Shown one piece after another: positions 42,952 through 54,509 of a stretch of DNA of 64,000 bases. How positions within the stretch are numbered: the first letter of the stretch is position 1; every line of letters starts with the position of its first letter. Position numbers and translations under genes: made by a program. The stretch spans positions 186,001-250,000 of the forward strand of contig LLEY01000012.1 in the NCBI GenBank assembly GCA_001414485.1, read 5' to 3'. The notes beneath the pieces are model-generated. The model had not been told where the DNA came from and searched no databases. It worked only from the letters and a program-made list of their open reading frames with translations. This DNA is from Calycina herbarum (lineage: Eukaryota > Ascomycota > Leotiomycetes > Helotiales > Pezizellaceae).

Positions 42952-43143
42952 ATGACTCCTCGCACATTACTCTGGAACCATGAAATTGACAAGGATCTTC
43001 TCCGCGCCATTATCGCCAGCGGAAAGCTTGGCGGCATCAATCAGAAGGACATCGCATATGGAGTACTAGCAGATAAAAGGCTCGCTAATCCGTTGAAGTC
43101 ATATACCCCCGATGGAACCTCGCGCATCAGTTTGGAAGAATGA
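42952..43143 (+). CDS. Small helix-turn-helix/Myb-like protein
   Basis: A 63-aa single-exon frame beginning at ATG 42952. LLWNHEIDKDLLRAIIASGKLGGIN resembles (from memory) a family of short fungal proteins with a Trp-start HTH repeat of the pattern W-x-E-x-D-RDLLLAI. The second half is poorly conserved. It may be a truncated member; a decayed second copy follows directly at 43121-43250. A leader of about 100 bp that is A/C-rich and pyrimidine-containing precedes the ATG, as in expressed fungal genes. Confidence 0.5.
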   Translation: MTPRTLLWNHEIDKDLLRAIIASGKLGGINQKDIAYGVLADKRLANPLKSYTPDGTSRISLEE

Positions 43144-43250
43144 GACTGACAAGGACACCCTCCGCACCACTACTAGAATCAACTTTAAAGGCATCAATGG
43201 GGAGGATATTGGTTCATAGTCGGCAGATGGCGACCAGAACCTTGACGTCC
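43121..43250 (+). pseudogene. Decayed tandem copy of the small Myb-like frame
   Basis: In another frame the text reads WKNETDKDTLRTTTRINFKGING, which parallels WNHEIDKDLLRAIIASGKLGGIN 145 bp upstream. It is followed by a stop codon and then a SADGDQ segment paralleling the upstream SYTPDG part. It is a tandem duplicate broken by a stop and a frame change. Confidence 0.55.
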
Positions 43251-44419
43251 GTTGGGAATATTGGCATGCGAGAGTGGGATTGAATGGAACAGTTGGTGGA
43301 AGGTCATTAGCGAGCTTCCCACTCATCCCCGATTGACTCTTTCTCTCAACCGGCCATCGTACAAAATATGCAATTTTATGAAATCCATCTCTTTCACACA
43401 TCATCAGACTTCGAAGGCGACTTCAATTACAATCCTGTACAGCTGGCTTTTCAGAGTGGTTTTTGTTAAAGGTGCCCTCTATCACATAAACTAGCCGGGG
43501 GGGGGTGTTCTGCGTGAAGGGGACGGAGGCTCGGGATTAAGTATAGTACTTTGAGAGATGGAAACCTCTTTATCGTTGACTGTTCGCAGAAGCCTTCTAC
43601 GAAGTGTTTGCTTAAGGACTTGGAGATCGCGAGCTCTTCAGTATCGAGAAATGCGTCTAGATGAAACTGTTGACAAAAGGTTTCCCAGACTACAAAAGGG
43701 TAAATGCAGGGACGGTATTGAAGAAACACAGTGCAAGGTCTTTCTCTCTGAATATCCACGCTGTAACCCTCATGAGTTAACTGTCGTCTTTTCGTACACT
43801 CCTAAGCAGCCTTTTTTGATGATTCGCAGGTATTAAGGAGGTGTTCGGTGCCGAGGGAGGTTGCTTGAATAGAGAAATCAACTGGTGGTGGGGACGACGT
43901 GTCATTCAGCGTGATATTAATGGATAGGAGAGATTTTCCCGTTGCCAAAGCTGTTTCCTTTTATATCTTCATCTGGAGCTCCGTGGGAAGGAGAGGAAAT
44001 AGCGTAAATGAAGCCGCCATTGGGAAGGTGGACTGCGAATGCGAATGCGAATTATGAAACCTTTTGAGAAGTTAAAGGCTCTAGTATTTAACGATGAGCA
44101 GACAAAGAGAAGTGCAATTCTAGAAAGGACTAAGAGCCGGCAGGTTGAGTCAATGCTGTAAGTGAATCCACTTCGAGTTGTGTTTGGATTCACCAAGTCG
44201 TTGTTCATGTCTATGAACTTTGGCGAGATGGTAGTAGCCAATGTGTCAAAATCTTCTTGAACTTGGACTACCTAGCCTTTAGAGAATGTGGCTCTGCTTG
44301 AGTCTAGTATTTTCAAGAGCCTTATCCAGATCCATCCTAAGGAGTTAGATTTCTTTGTGTGCAGGAGAATAATGCCATTTATTAATTTTCTACACTGCAG
44401 CCCTTATAGTAAGAGGTAC
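43251..44419. other. Intergenic, no supported gene
   Basis: Contains a G9 run at 43497-43505 and a short GCGAAT hexamer repeat at about 44034-44052. No coding evidence. Confidence 0.5.
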
Positions 44420-45582
44420 TCACTCAGCTTCAAATTTGTTCTTCGTAACCCACTCCGTTACTGGTATTCCAGCTACCATCAACGCTGCGATAAAGTCTAT
44501 CGTTCTTTGTCTGAAAGTAGTAAGCGATGGAGAACGTGCAACTGCAGAACGGAGAGCTAAAAACCAGGATATCGAATCAGTATAATTCCTTGGGATTCTC
44601 CGAGTAGTAATAGTGTGGAATTAAACTCACCAGGTTGGATTGTTGTGTGTATTGAGATAAGCTGCGCGTTTTGTTCTGCGTGTTTTGACTCAATTTTGAG
44701 ACAGTCCACTAGAACAATATTCAAGTGTCTTCCCCACGTAACTGGTACGCCACTCTGCAAGATTTCCCCATTTGTGTCAAAAGTCACATTCCGGGAACCG
44801 TTGACTCTGCTCCAACCCAAGCACAAATCGTCTGCACGGGCAGAACCACTTGGGTCGTAAATAATCAGAGTCTCCAGGGAGCTCAGCTTTCCAAGTTCTA
44901 CCCACGTCTCATTGTCGAGAAGAGTCGGCGAGTCAAAGTATATTAACTTAAGATTATTCCAATTAGATCCGAAGCATGGGGCTCTCATTGGTCGCCAGCC
45001 GACAAGAATGAAGAACCTCATTGACGTAAGGCTTTCAAGTGTCTTGTGAAGGAGTATCAGAGAGACATTTTCCTCGAGAGTGATCCATGTCCACCAAGGA
45101 TCAAAGGGGAACTTAATCACACACTTCTCAATGCTTTGCGATAAATGAATACTGAGAAGAGTGTTGATTTCAGAGATCATATGTGAATCTGGGCCGCGCG
45201 GCACAACACCCCTACCCCAACCCTTACGCTTGGGAAGCTCATTATAGTCGATTGATAGGTAGAGGGAGGCGGCAAAAAGACTTGTGGCATATGGTACCAA
45301 CGAATCACCCTTGAGCTGGCGATTCAAGGTGTAGTTGATTGCTTGGAGACGTCGAAATGAGTCGATGTACAGACAGTGGGTGTAAAGATGTTGGATTGCT
45401 CTTATAGAGACGGCTTTGCATACTGTTGTAAAAGCGATGAGAGTTCTCGTGGTGGGATGGTTTGAGGAGAGAGCAATAGGGGTGTGTTCGCCCGAGGACA
45501 GCGTAACGACTTGATCAAGGATGTCAAGGATTGTCTCTGTTGGTATCTCGAGAGGACGCTTTTTGACTTCGAGGGTAGTCAT
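44420..45582 (-). CDS. F-box-like protein
   Basis: Two exons, 45582-44631 and 44556-44420, with a 74-bp intron (GTGAGT...TTTTAG), give 362 aa. The N-terminus LEIPTETILDILDQVV followed by TRTLIAFTTVCKAVSIRAIQHLYTH fits a fungal F-box-like motif, and the middle is Leu-rich with a WNNLKLIYFDSPTLL segment as in divergent Leu-rich repeats. Such proteins usually act as SCF ubiquitin ligase adaptors; the substrate is unknown. The first exon frame reads on through the intron to a stop, so an unspliced model would add a false tail. The second exon ends IPVTEWVTKNKFEAE. Confidence 0.7.
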
Positions 45583-46799
45583 GCCTTTTGATGCCTTGTA
45601 GGAATCGGTTTTTTATTCGTGTCAAAAGCGCCTGGAGGTAGTTTGTATTAAATTCTAGAATTGCTTTGGGTTGGTGGTGCAGAGAGCATGAAAGTATTTA
45701 TGCTTCTTCAGGGTTGCTTGCGGCTGGCAGGCTGACAAAAGCCACTGATGTATTCACTGAAACTCAGATAAATAGTCACATGAAGGTGAAAATATTCAGC
45801 AGTGAAGTCCCACGCGAAATAGGAACAACTTTACTATTATGATTCACCCCACATCAGTAATTCATGTAGGTCAAAATTATCACCGGCACTCTTGTAAGTC
45901 TCTGGGACAAAGATAAGTCCTCCAGTAGCTACAAAAATCTTTCCTCCAGTGTCATAAATCTAGTAAGGTTTCCCCTATCTGGTATGAACGTTCTAAACTT
46001 GCTTAATTATTAGTTCTGAACGATATTTTGATTGATTTCCCACCAGATCCATTGGAGAGTAGCAGAGAATTATTTACTACTTTTCTCGTGAAGCAACAAG
46101 TGCCATTTCACTCCTTCACCAGGGGTGCAGGACTTCGTGACTGGCCATGAGTAGAATGCCAGCTATCTTCTCCTCTGAATGTTCGAGAAAGGCTTGGAAA
46201 ATCGATTCAATTCTCCTAAACGATTGGGATAATTAGATTAACAACAAGCCCGTTCTCTTAAAAGTGTTAGAACAAGTATAGAAGGGAAAGTCTTTTAGGC
46301 CTACAATTACGGATCCCTGCAGCCCCTGGTTCTTCTTGTACGTACGCTTGGAACTTGCAGTGCCAACAACCTATTAGTTATTGGTCAAACTTTAACTCTG
46401 AGAAAATGAACCAGACTATAAAATGGCTTAAGTTAATAGTATAAATATTTATATCCAGAATTTTACTTGTAGGTAAAGCAAGTAGTATTTTCTTTCAACC
46501 TTGGAGTTTTATCTCTACTCTTACCCCATCGTAAACATTTTTAAATCTCCTTCCTAGATTTCACCTTTTCTCTCTCTATATATCCTAAAAGAAATCCTCA
46601 AATTTTCTTTCTATGTAGATATGAGAAAGTTCCGGATTGGTTCAATATATTTAGGAGACTCACTACTCAAGTAGGCAGCCACTCAGGACCGTGCCACAGA
46701 CTTGCAGGGAAGAAGAAGCGGGGAAGCCCACCTTATAAACCTCATTCCTCAAATTCACAACTCCAACAATCAAACAAACTTTCATTCATATTTTAAAAC
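45583..46799. other. Divergent intergenic region
   Basis: It lies between the F-box-like gene (minus) and the peptidase gene (plus). A TATAAA is at 46734-46739, 61-66 bp before the peptidase ATG. No gene seen. Confidence 0.5.
46734..46739 (+). promoter_or_regulatory. TATA box of the secreted peptidase gene
   Basis: TATAAA 61 bp upstream of the ATG at 46800, followed by a CA-rich leader typical of fungal 5' UTRs. Confidence 0.5.
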
Positions 46800-48832
46800 A
46801 TGATGTTCAACGAAACCAAGGGTCGGAATGGCCTCATCTCTCTCTTGGCTGCGATGGCATGCTCAACGCTGGTCGTCGCGAACGAATCCCAGGTACCACT
46901 GAACTCCAATGCCGCAGCTAAATTGAAATGGGAAGGCTGTGGCGAACTCAATAATCACACCCTTGAATGTAAGACTCTTTATCGATTTTGATCTCAAATT
47001 GAGCTGACATGAATAGGTTCACGACTTGATGTCCCGATGGACCACAACACTCCCGGGGATAAAACGTTCTCGATTCCTCTCATCCGGATGCTAGCAACCA
47101 ATGCGTCGGCTACTGGAGATAGACATATTTTATTGAATCCAGGTGGACCAGGAGGTTTGTCAACTTCCCCGAAGACTTGGCAATTGCTCATTTTTTTCCT
47201 AGGAAGTGGCGTGTCTTTTCTTCGCAGAGGAGCCGCGAATCTCAACAAAATAATTGGGGAAGAGTTTCATTTGCTTTCCTTCGATCCTCGTGGTAATTGT
47301 TTTCCCTAATTAGTACTTGGTTGTATGCTAAAACTCAAAAGGTGTCAGTGGTTCGATTCCAAGAGCCATTTGTTATCCAAGTGACGCCCAACGAGCTGAG
47401 TCGTTCACAAATGTTCCTTGGGATATTGAATTTCAGGCTGGTAGGCAATTGTTTAACAACTCTTATAGATTTCCCAAAGTAATAGGCTAACTCGAATTGG
47501 GGAATAGGTAGGATGTATACAGGATCCGAGAACAAGGCAAAAGCTTGTGAAGATACAATGGGCGAGCATGGAGGATATATTAATACACCCCAAACTGCTG
47601 CGGATATGGACTCGATTCTCGATGCACTTGGACAGGAGAAAATGTACTATTGGGGATTCAGTTGTTAGTATTTTCCTCCCCCTTGGAACTGATTGAGCTA
47701 ACGTATCTTACGTAGACGGAACCACCCTCGGTCAAACATATGCGCAAATGTTTCCCAGCCGAGTCGGCCGCCTAATCATTGACGGCGTAAGCAATTTGGA
47801 AGAATGGTACGAGTCATTTTTCTTTGAGGAGTCCTTGGTCGACACCGACGAAACCTACGCTGGTTTTGTTGAAGAATGTTTCAAGGCCAAAGAAGCGTGC
47901 CCACTCAATTCAATCAAGGATAAATCTTTCAAGTCGTCCAGCGAACTCAAAAGCTATATCGATGGCTTTCTCGCTGATTTAGAGGAGGTGCCCATTCCTG
48001 TCTACTTGAATGCCTCCAACTATGGTTCAGTTACCCGGCGGAAAATTGTGACTAATGGAATATTCATGTCACTTTACAAACCGGCTCCAACTTGGGCCAT
48101 TCTTGCCGAGAATCTCGCAGCGCTTTTCAATGGCAACAGTACCCCTGCATATAACTCTTACTCGGATAATTGGATCGCGAACGTCATTTCCGATGAGACA
48201 AATGATTTCGTCGTCAAAAATGATAACAGGATGACGGGCGATAAAGCACCATATCACGGTGTAAAGCCGATCCAAAATTACACGCTCTCCAGGCCTGCAT
48301 TGTCGGTTCTGGTCTCTAAGTATTATGGAACTGATGTCTACGATCGGGCTTCATGGTTGATTCCAACGACCCACAAGTTCTACCCTCAATACTACCCTAA
48401 ATTCCCACGATTCAAGACTGCGGAACCAATACTCGTACTCTCGACTACTTATGATCCCGTTTGTCCATTAGCATCAGCGAAGAAGGCCCATAACAGCTTT
48501 GACGGCTCGGGTTTCGTGGAGCAGAAGTCATATGGTCACTGCAGTCTCAGTATGCCTTCCCTTTGTACTGCGAAACATGTCAATCGATATTTCAATGAGG
48601 GCGTGCTTCCGGGAGGAGATGCAACGTAAGATTCCTCCCTTCCCTGAAATATTGAAAACAAACTCACCGAATATCCAGATGCGAAATCGATGCAGAGTAC
48701 TTCCCATCTCCGGGAAAATCTTCTGTGTCGACCTTAAGCGAGGAAGACCAGGAGTTGCTTGCGGCACTATCTGAATTAGCGGCTGAAGGCGTTATTAGCA
48801 ATTTCATCGCTGGGAGGATGGCTGGACTTTGA
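46800..48832 (+). CDS. Secreted alpha/beta-hydrolase peptidase (TAP-like, S33 family)
   Basis: Six exons: 46800-46968, 47017-47292, 47342-47440, 47508-47663, 47716-48625 and 48679-48832, giving 587 aa. A signal peptide is present (LISLLAAMACSTLVVA). The fold is that of tripeptidyl/prolyl aminopeptidase-like hydrolases: oxyanion motif NPGGPGG, nucleophile elbow GFSYGT with Ser233, Asp480 in TTYDPVC, His508 in SYGHCSL, and the TAP-like C-terminal domain around it. N-glycosylation sites are visible. It probably removes short peptides or residues from N-termini of extracellular peptides. The splice joins restore the conserved FDPRG-VSGS and GFS-YGT motifs exactly, which supports the model strongly. 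A second ATG follows at codon 2. Confidence 0.9.
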
Positions 48833-51802
48833 TCAATGGGTACCCGGTCGAGAAGTGCATATGTATTTGGAAAGATGTGATATAATAACGCAATGGCGGA
48901 TTTGTAGGACTTTCTTTGAATTTGAGCGAATGGCTTTCAAGGAGAGAGGATATCTTTCTCAAAAGCAACATCTAGAAATTTTCATTCATGGCTGGATAAA
49001 TGAACTTCGCTTTTGAATTTAATCCTTGTTTTCCTAGCCTTCACACACTTGTGTTTTACAAGCACCAGTAAGTGTAGTCCTAAGCTTCTAGTATAATTAT
49101 TTATTCTAAAACTTTCGAAAAACGAGCGCTATGTATCGCAAGATTCTAGGTGATGTGTATCGGAATACAGAGGGCCCAGCTATATTGGTTAATGAACTGT
49201 GAGAAATATTGAGTAGAGAAGAATCATATACTCTGTATGCCGCAATGGGAGTCCGATTCACCAAGAGTGATGATGATTGATTCACCAGTTTGCGCATCCA
49301 GTTTAGCTTCCTCGTTGAGAAAGGAAGGATCTAATGAATCTAGTGAACCACGCTATAAATAACAAAAAAGCCAAGTATGTTCAAGTCGAGAAAATGATGT
49401 TATTCTTTGGTCTATGGTTCTGGACACCACGAATTTGTGGTAAGGACAAGAGTCATTCTTTAAAGTTATAAGCAATGACCAAAGAGAGATCGTCAAGAAA
49501 GAACGACAAATCAGCCTTGAAAGCTTCAAGAAAAGCTAACCTTCGTCATTTCTTTTCCTGCTGTCGACAACTAATTTATTTTTGAAATTAAGAAACTTTC
49601 AGATTTATTAAGCGAAAATTGGTAGCGGAGAGAAGTTTTATAATTGCTTGAATCCATATTGATTGCAGTAGAAAATCTCTGGATGGAAAAATACTCCTAG
49701 TGCTTGTACGGAGTGTACACGTGCTAAAAACCCCCAAGTAGTAATGGGACTGCTTTCAGGAAATTGGGCAAGTAGGCTAGGTAGTCAAATTTAGCTTGGT
49801 CAGCGGATTGATTCTTAGTAAACAAAAATCCAGTGCTTATACCACCATGGATAGAATTGTTTGCTATCTCTCATAGATGGAAACTTCCCACATCATATAT
49901 TTTGTAAGTTTTTGTAGAAGGGGTGTGGAAAACTTAGAGGTGCTGTGTCGGAAAGTCAAAAGGCAGTCTGAAAATTGGATAGATGCGATGTTTCTCTTGA
50001 GAGAAACACTACTGACAAGATTGCCATATTTTGCCAAGTTAAACCAGATCAGGTTGTGGCTGTTCACCATGTCTTGACTACCTACCATGTCCCCTTTCTC
50101 CTAGAAAAGCGAGGTCTGTTAAAGACTCTTGGTGGATTACGAATTACCAAATAAAGGAAATCAAACCCTGCTCCTCATCCAAACTACATTTTCAGGATAG
50201 GATTCTATAGAAAAACTAGCGCTTTTCAGCAATAATTTCTTCACTTTTAGTCATTATATCGGGGAGTATCAGCAGGGACGACATTGTGCTCTGAGTCCTG
50301 TTTATGGCGAGTATTAGAATCAAGACCTATCGCTCTGGAACCAATAGCCTAAACAAGTTTAACCATCTGAACTTTCAACTTCTGATTTCTCTCCCACTAT
50401 CATTTTCTTCCCCACTGTCGCTCCGACTTCTCCTGTCGTTTCAAAATCCGGCCAATAGAAATTTAACATTCATTCATTCAATTTGCGAATTCTCACACAG
50501 CTTTATTATGTACCTATTTGCAGTGCTCTTGACGTTTGCACCTTGAAAGGTTACCCCTACATTGATTCCGTGTTTAATAATGTTTCGGCCTATAAGTTTT
50601 GTTTTTTGACAAATTCAAGAAGTTTTGTTTAGAAGAATAAGGGGTGCACTCACCAATTACTTCTAACTATGGAGGTATAATTTGTTTACATGCATGCTTC
50701 TCTCTTACTGGGTAATTCTGGCATTCAATCAATACAGAAATACTATATAAAGAATAAATATAATACTCCTTAAATTCTTAAACGCATAGAAGCAAGGTGA
50801 TTGTAGGTTAGAAACATAGTTGATTAATGCACAAAAATCGCAAAATATCAGATTTTGGACCTGATAGAAACAAACTGTGACCTTTTAGTTTAAGGTAGCG
50901 GAATTGCTTACCATGACTAAAGATCCGAACTTCTCTGCGGCTAGAGCTACTTCACTTTCTTTCTGGAAGTAATACTTACTGTGGAAAGAAAGGTTTGAAT
51001 AGAGAAATACAACACTATTTTATCGATTGCAGAAGCCACTTGCTATGCATTTTCTTTTAATTTTCCACTGCCTAAAGTCTCACTTTTTCCATGGTAGTAA
51101 AGCTTCACTGCCTCAGAGAACTCACCAATGTTGGAAAGAGCTTTCCCCACTATTAAAAAGTCTATGAGAAAAACGAGGGAATGAGCAAGAACAAAAGCTG
51201 TCAAAGCAAAAACAGGCTCTTATACTGAACACCTAGTCATCTGAACTCTCAACATTCGTTTTTTCTTTTACTATCGTTGTTCTTCCTAGATCTATAGTAG
51301 TCTTAACTCTTAACTCTTAACTCTTCAAAGGTGACTTCAGCATTGTCAGCATGTAGGTGTCGACCACTCCCATCCCAATATTTCACTTGCTGCCCGGGGT
51401 TTGGCATCGGGTTTTTGTTCCTTGCTTCCTACATTGGCGCATCTCAAACTTCTCCTTCAGCCTATGCTGTTTCCTTGGCAAAGCAAAGAAGTTTCGTTTA
51501 TAAAGAAAGACCTTGCTCTTACAAATATGAAGCTCAAAAGTAGTTGTTGATAATGGTATATTTGTGAATTTGATTTCGTAATGGTTGTTTCCGTGCTGCC
51601 TAGAAAAAGAAGCCCATGGCAAGCAACACTCAGGTACTCATAATCGGTACCCCTCCATCTCCACCAAATCCCAATATCCTTGAGCCGTAGCTTCAGTATC
51701 CGCAGACCATAGAGAACCTCAATGATTCCTCATTCCTCTTCCCAGGTTGTTGTTTCTGATCTCGGCCTTCCTTATAATCTTCCCCTCAAACCCCCACCAT
51801 CC
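48833..51802. other. Long gene-free AT-rich interval
   Basis: Nearly 3 kb with only short chance frames on either strand. No RNA gene, terminal repeat or tandem array was recognised. Confidence 0.5.
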
Positions 51803-52405
51803 TCACGAACCCCGCCCTCTTCCCCTTCCACCCCCTCTACCACCCCGTCCTCTATCACCACCTCTACCCCGATGATCGCCTCTTCCCCCACGACCACCTC
51901 TATATCCACTATTCTGTTGACTCTGTTGTTGATCCTTGACCACATCAATGATCTCATCCGGAACCCGTAAATATTTGATCTACCACTCCATCAGCAGCGA
52001 TCGCAAAACCCTAGGGCTTTCAAAAAGATAAACGTACGTTATTTCCCTTTACATAGACCTCTGGTAATCTGAAGAATTTGTCGCCATCCTGGAAACTGTA
52101 TTAGCGCAAGGTCTGTTATGTGTATGGGGAGAGTGCAGGAGGGGGAAAAGGAAGGAAGAAGAGGTAGATTTACCGGACTAGTTTGCACAACCTCCTTCAA
52201 GGTGAGATTCATCCATGTATCGCATGTAACCAGATGTCCGTTGAGCGTCTCGCCATTCTTGAGCTCTACCAGCATGGGATGGCCTTGCGCGGCTGTGAGA
52301 AGGCCGAGAGGAAGCTGGATGTCGATTAGTATTATTTTTTGGGGATAGGGAGATGCGCCGGGAGTGCGCGATTGAGGGGAGCGTCTGCGAGATTTGACGT
52401 ACCAT
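51803..52405 (-). CDS. lsm4: U6 snRNA-associated Sm-like protein LSm4
   Basis: Four coding exons: 52405-52403 (the ATG alone), 52314-52174, 52088-52038 and 51979-51803. Introns of 88, 85 and 58 bp all have GTACGT/GTAAAT donors and all junctions are phase 0. The protein is 123 aa. Sm1 motif: [27 protein letters not shown] (shown here for identification by its NGETLNGHL and DTWMNL parts). Sm2 motif: [17 protein letters not shown], split by an intron. The C-terminus is an RGG-rich tail. LSm4 is in the LSm2-8 ring on U6 and in LSm1-7, which promotes decapping together with factors such as Dcp1. The start ATG is directly followed by the donor, so exon 1 codes only Met. Confidence 0.9.
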
Positions 52406-54120
52406 TGTGGAGGTTTGGAGGGGTGCTTTTGTTTTGGGGTTGTTTTTGCTGCTGTTTGATATTGCAGGGATGGTTGGTAGATGGGTTGCCGTAGTTTGGA
52501 GAGCTGTTGATGGCACGTGATATATTTTGAATGGAATTCACTTTTGTTTGGTTATAGGTCACAGTAGGCACAATTCATTTGATTGGGGTTTAGAATTTGC
52601 AAATATCTCTAGGCTCACTTGATAGAAGTAACACCAGAATGTTATTAACCATCGTAATATTAGCACCGAACTGACTATTTCCCTTTCACTTTTAAGTTAT
52701 TTTCCCTAGTACAACGGTTTAGCGGGAAATATAACATGCTAAGAAGGGTAATAAACTGATTAGAAGCTTGGAATGTATATAACATCGACACTTTGTTTTT
52801 CTGAGGAGGTCCTTTTTCCTAGTTATTAACACTTTTCGTTTTCTTACTCATATATTTTGAAGGAGACAGATTAGAGTCTTGGGAATCTAAGAACTCTAAT
52901 AGCTACTATAGCCAAACTCATTAGCAGTTCCTATGCTAGAGAGTAGACTCAAGACATCCAAGTTTTGAGACCTGTGGTCCTCCTCAGTGCACTCTGTAGA
53001 ATACATGGGAGAAAGCGGTACCCGGAGTTTCCAAGCCCATTAACCAACATGCATTCTAACACGCTCTAGTGAGTTGATAATTGGAAACCGAGAAATGGGC
53101 TTAGATGTCCGACTCTGCTTCTCGCTCTTTTGCTTTAATTGATGCAGATCAAAAGACAAACGTAAAGAATGACAACACCAGGGAGAGGGTGTAAGAATTC
53201 GTGATTAGTCATAGTCGAATACCTTTCCTTTGCTCCCCTCCGTTCTTCAACGAGAGTCGATAAATCGATTCCGTTATCCCAAAAGCCTCGAATAATTAAT
53301 ATTATGTTATCTCTATTGTTCCAGAGGAGTTGGAACAGTTGTAGAACTGCAAGTGCTTCGAGAATGCAGTCACAAATTCCTGCAGTTCCTGGTGACAACT
53401 ACTTCGGGATTCTGACGAATTGCGTGATCAAGGATGGAGCTCTAGACAATCGATTTGAGAATCATTTCCTAGATTCCAACGCATTCAGAGAAATGCTTTT
53501 CATTAGAGCCCAAAAAACGAGGAAATGAAAAGGATTGAGACATTGCGAGCGCATACGGAATAAGGAGAGGGCCATTGATGGATTTGAAAAGAGAAAGAAA
53601 CGAGCAAATCTTTTTCATATGGCGAGAAAGGTTTCATGAGAAGTTTATAGGGAGGATATAAATTATACTTGGGAAGCCCTTGGGTTTCTTCTTGAAAGTT
53701 CTCAGCTCAGATGAAATTGCCCCTCAGGAAACGGGATTGAAGCCATCGTTGTTTCTTGATGGCGACGTATTTTTCGTCCACGGAGGCGAAAACGAAGCAG
53801 TGGAAGGCACGGCATTCTGCAGGGAGACACGAATATATAAATAACCGTCAAGTCCGAATCCAGCCGTCATTGTGATTTCATGCACATCTGAGTCGCACCA
53901 TTTCCCATGAAAATGCTCCGACTTTTTCCAGCAGAAAACATCAGCCTCACGGATCGGATTTACATTTTTACGCAAGTAGTGTCAAGTCGCTCCTTCCGGA
54001 TGATCCTTGACTTTGGTTGCGTGGCGGAGAATTGTGAGTGGCTGAATCTTTTTATATATGGATCCGTCGCGTCTCTCATTGGTCAAACTCACTGAAGTCG
54101 TCGTCAGTGACCCCACTCAC

Positions 54121-54351
54121 CTACGAGGCTTTCCCCCCTCTTGTGCCTTTTTTGATTGCGACGTTCGACGATGAAGCTTTCTGATTGCGAAGCTTTTGCA
54201 GCATAGCGCTTTCTAGTTGAGTAAGTGTCTGGGTATCCACCCCCAATAAGTCCACCATGTGCTCAGGGGAACGTGTGGCCCGGTACGGTAGTGACTTTTC
54301 CTTATCACCCCCCTTCCCCCAGACAGGCCGAACTTTGAAGGGTTTGTTCAC
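54121..54351 (-). CDS. Small basic hypothetical protein, uncertain
   Basis: A 76-aa ATG-initiated frame with a helical middle (SPEHMVDLLGVDTQTLTQLE) and a Lys/Gly-rich end. It is divergent from the membrane-protein gene at 54510, 158 bp away. No recognised family and no splice support; it could be chance. Confidence 0.25.
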   Translation of the reverse strand: MNKPFKVRPVWGKGGDKEKSLPYRATRSPEHMVDLLGVDTQTLTQLESAMLQKLRNQKASSSNVAIKKGTRGGKAS

Positions 54352-54380
54352 TTGTTACAATCGTTTCTCCCCTCAGTACG

Positions 54381-54410
54381 AGTATAGTCGATTATAGTCG
54401 AGTATAGTCG
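54381..54410. repeat. 10-bp tandem repeat (3 copies of AGTATAGTCG)
   Basis: AGTATAGTCG, ATTATAGTCG, AGTATAGTCG in tandem, then AGTACAGCAT. It lies about 100 bp upstream of the ATG at 54510. Confidence 0.8.
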
Positions 54411-54509
54411 AGTACAGCATATGGCCAGGCTGAAGTAAAGTCGTCAATATTTCTTCTCTGCTTAATTAGGTCCCCTTCGTGAGCTTCAAATCACCAACCA
54501 CCTCTCAAG

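Larger units (their letters stand above)
52406..54509. other. Intergenic, only weak frames
   Basis: Minus-strand frames at 53724-53975 and 54121-54351 have some coding character; the latter begins MNKPFKVRPVWGKGG and is 76 aa, rich in Lys. No family recognised. A 10-bp tandem repeat lies at 54381-54410. Confidence 0.4.

Noticed and set aside
48833..51802. Search for a hidden biosynthetic or defence cluster in the gene-free 3 kb
   Set aside because: No frame above about 90 codons with coding character on either strand.
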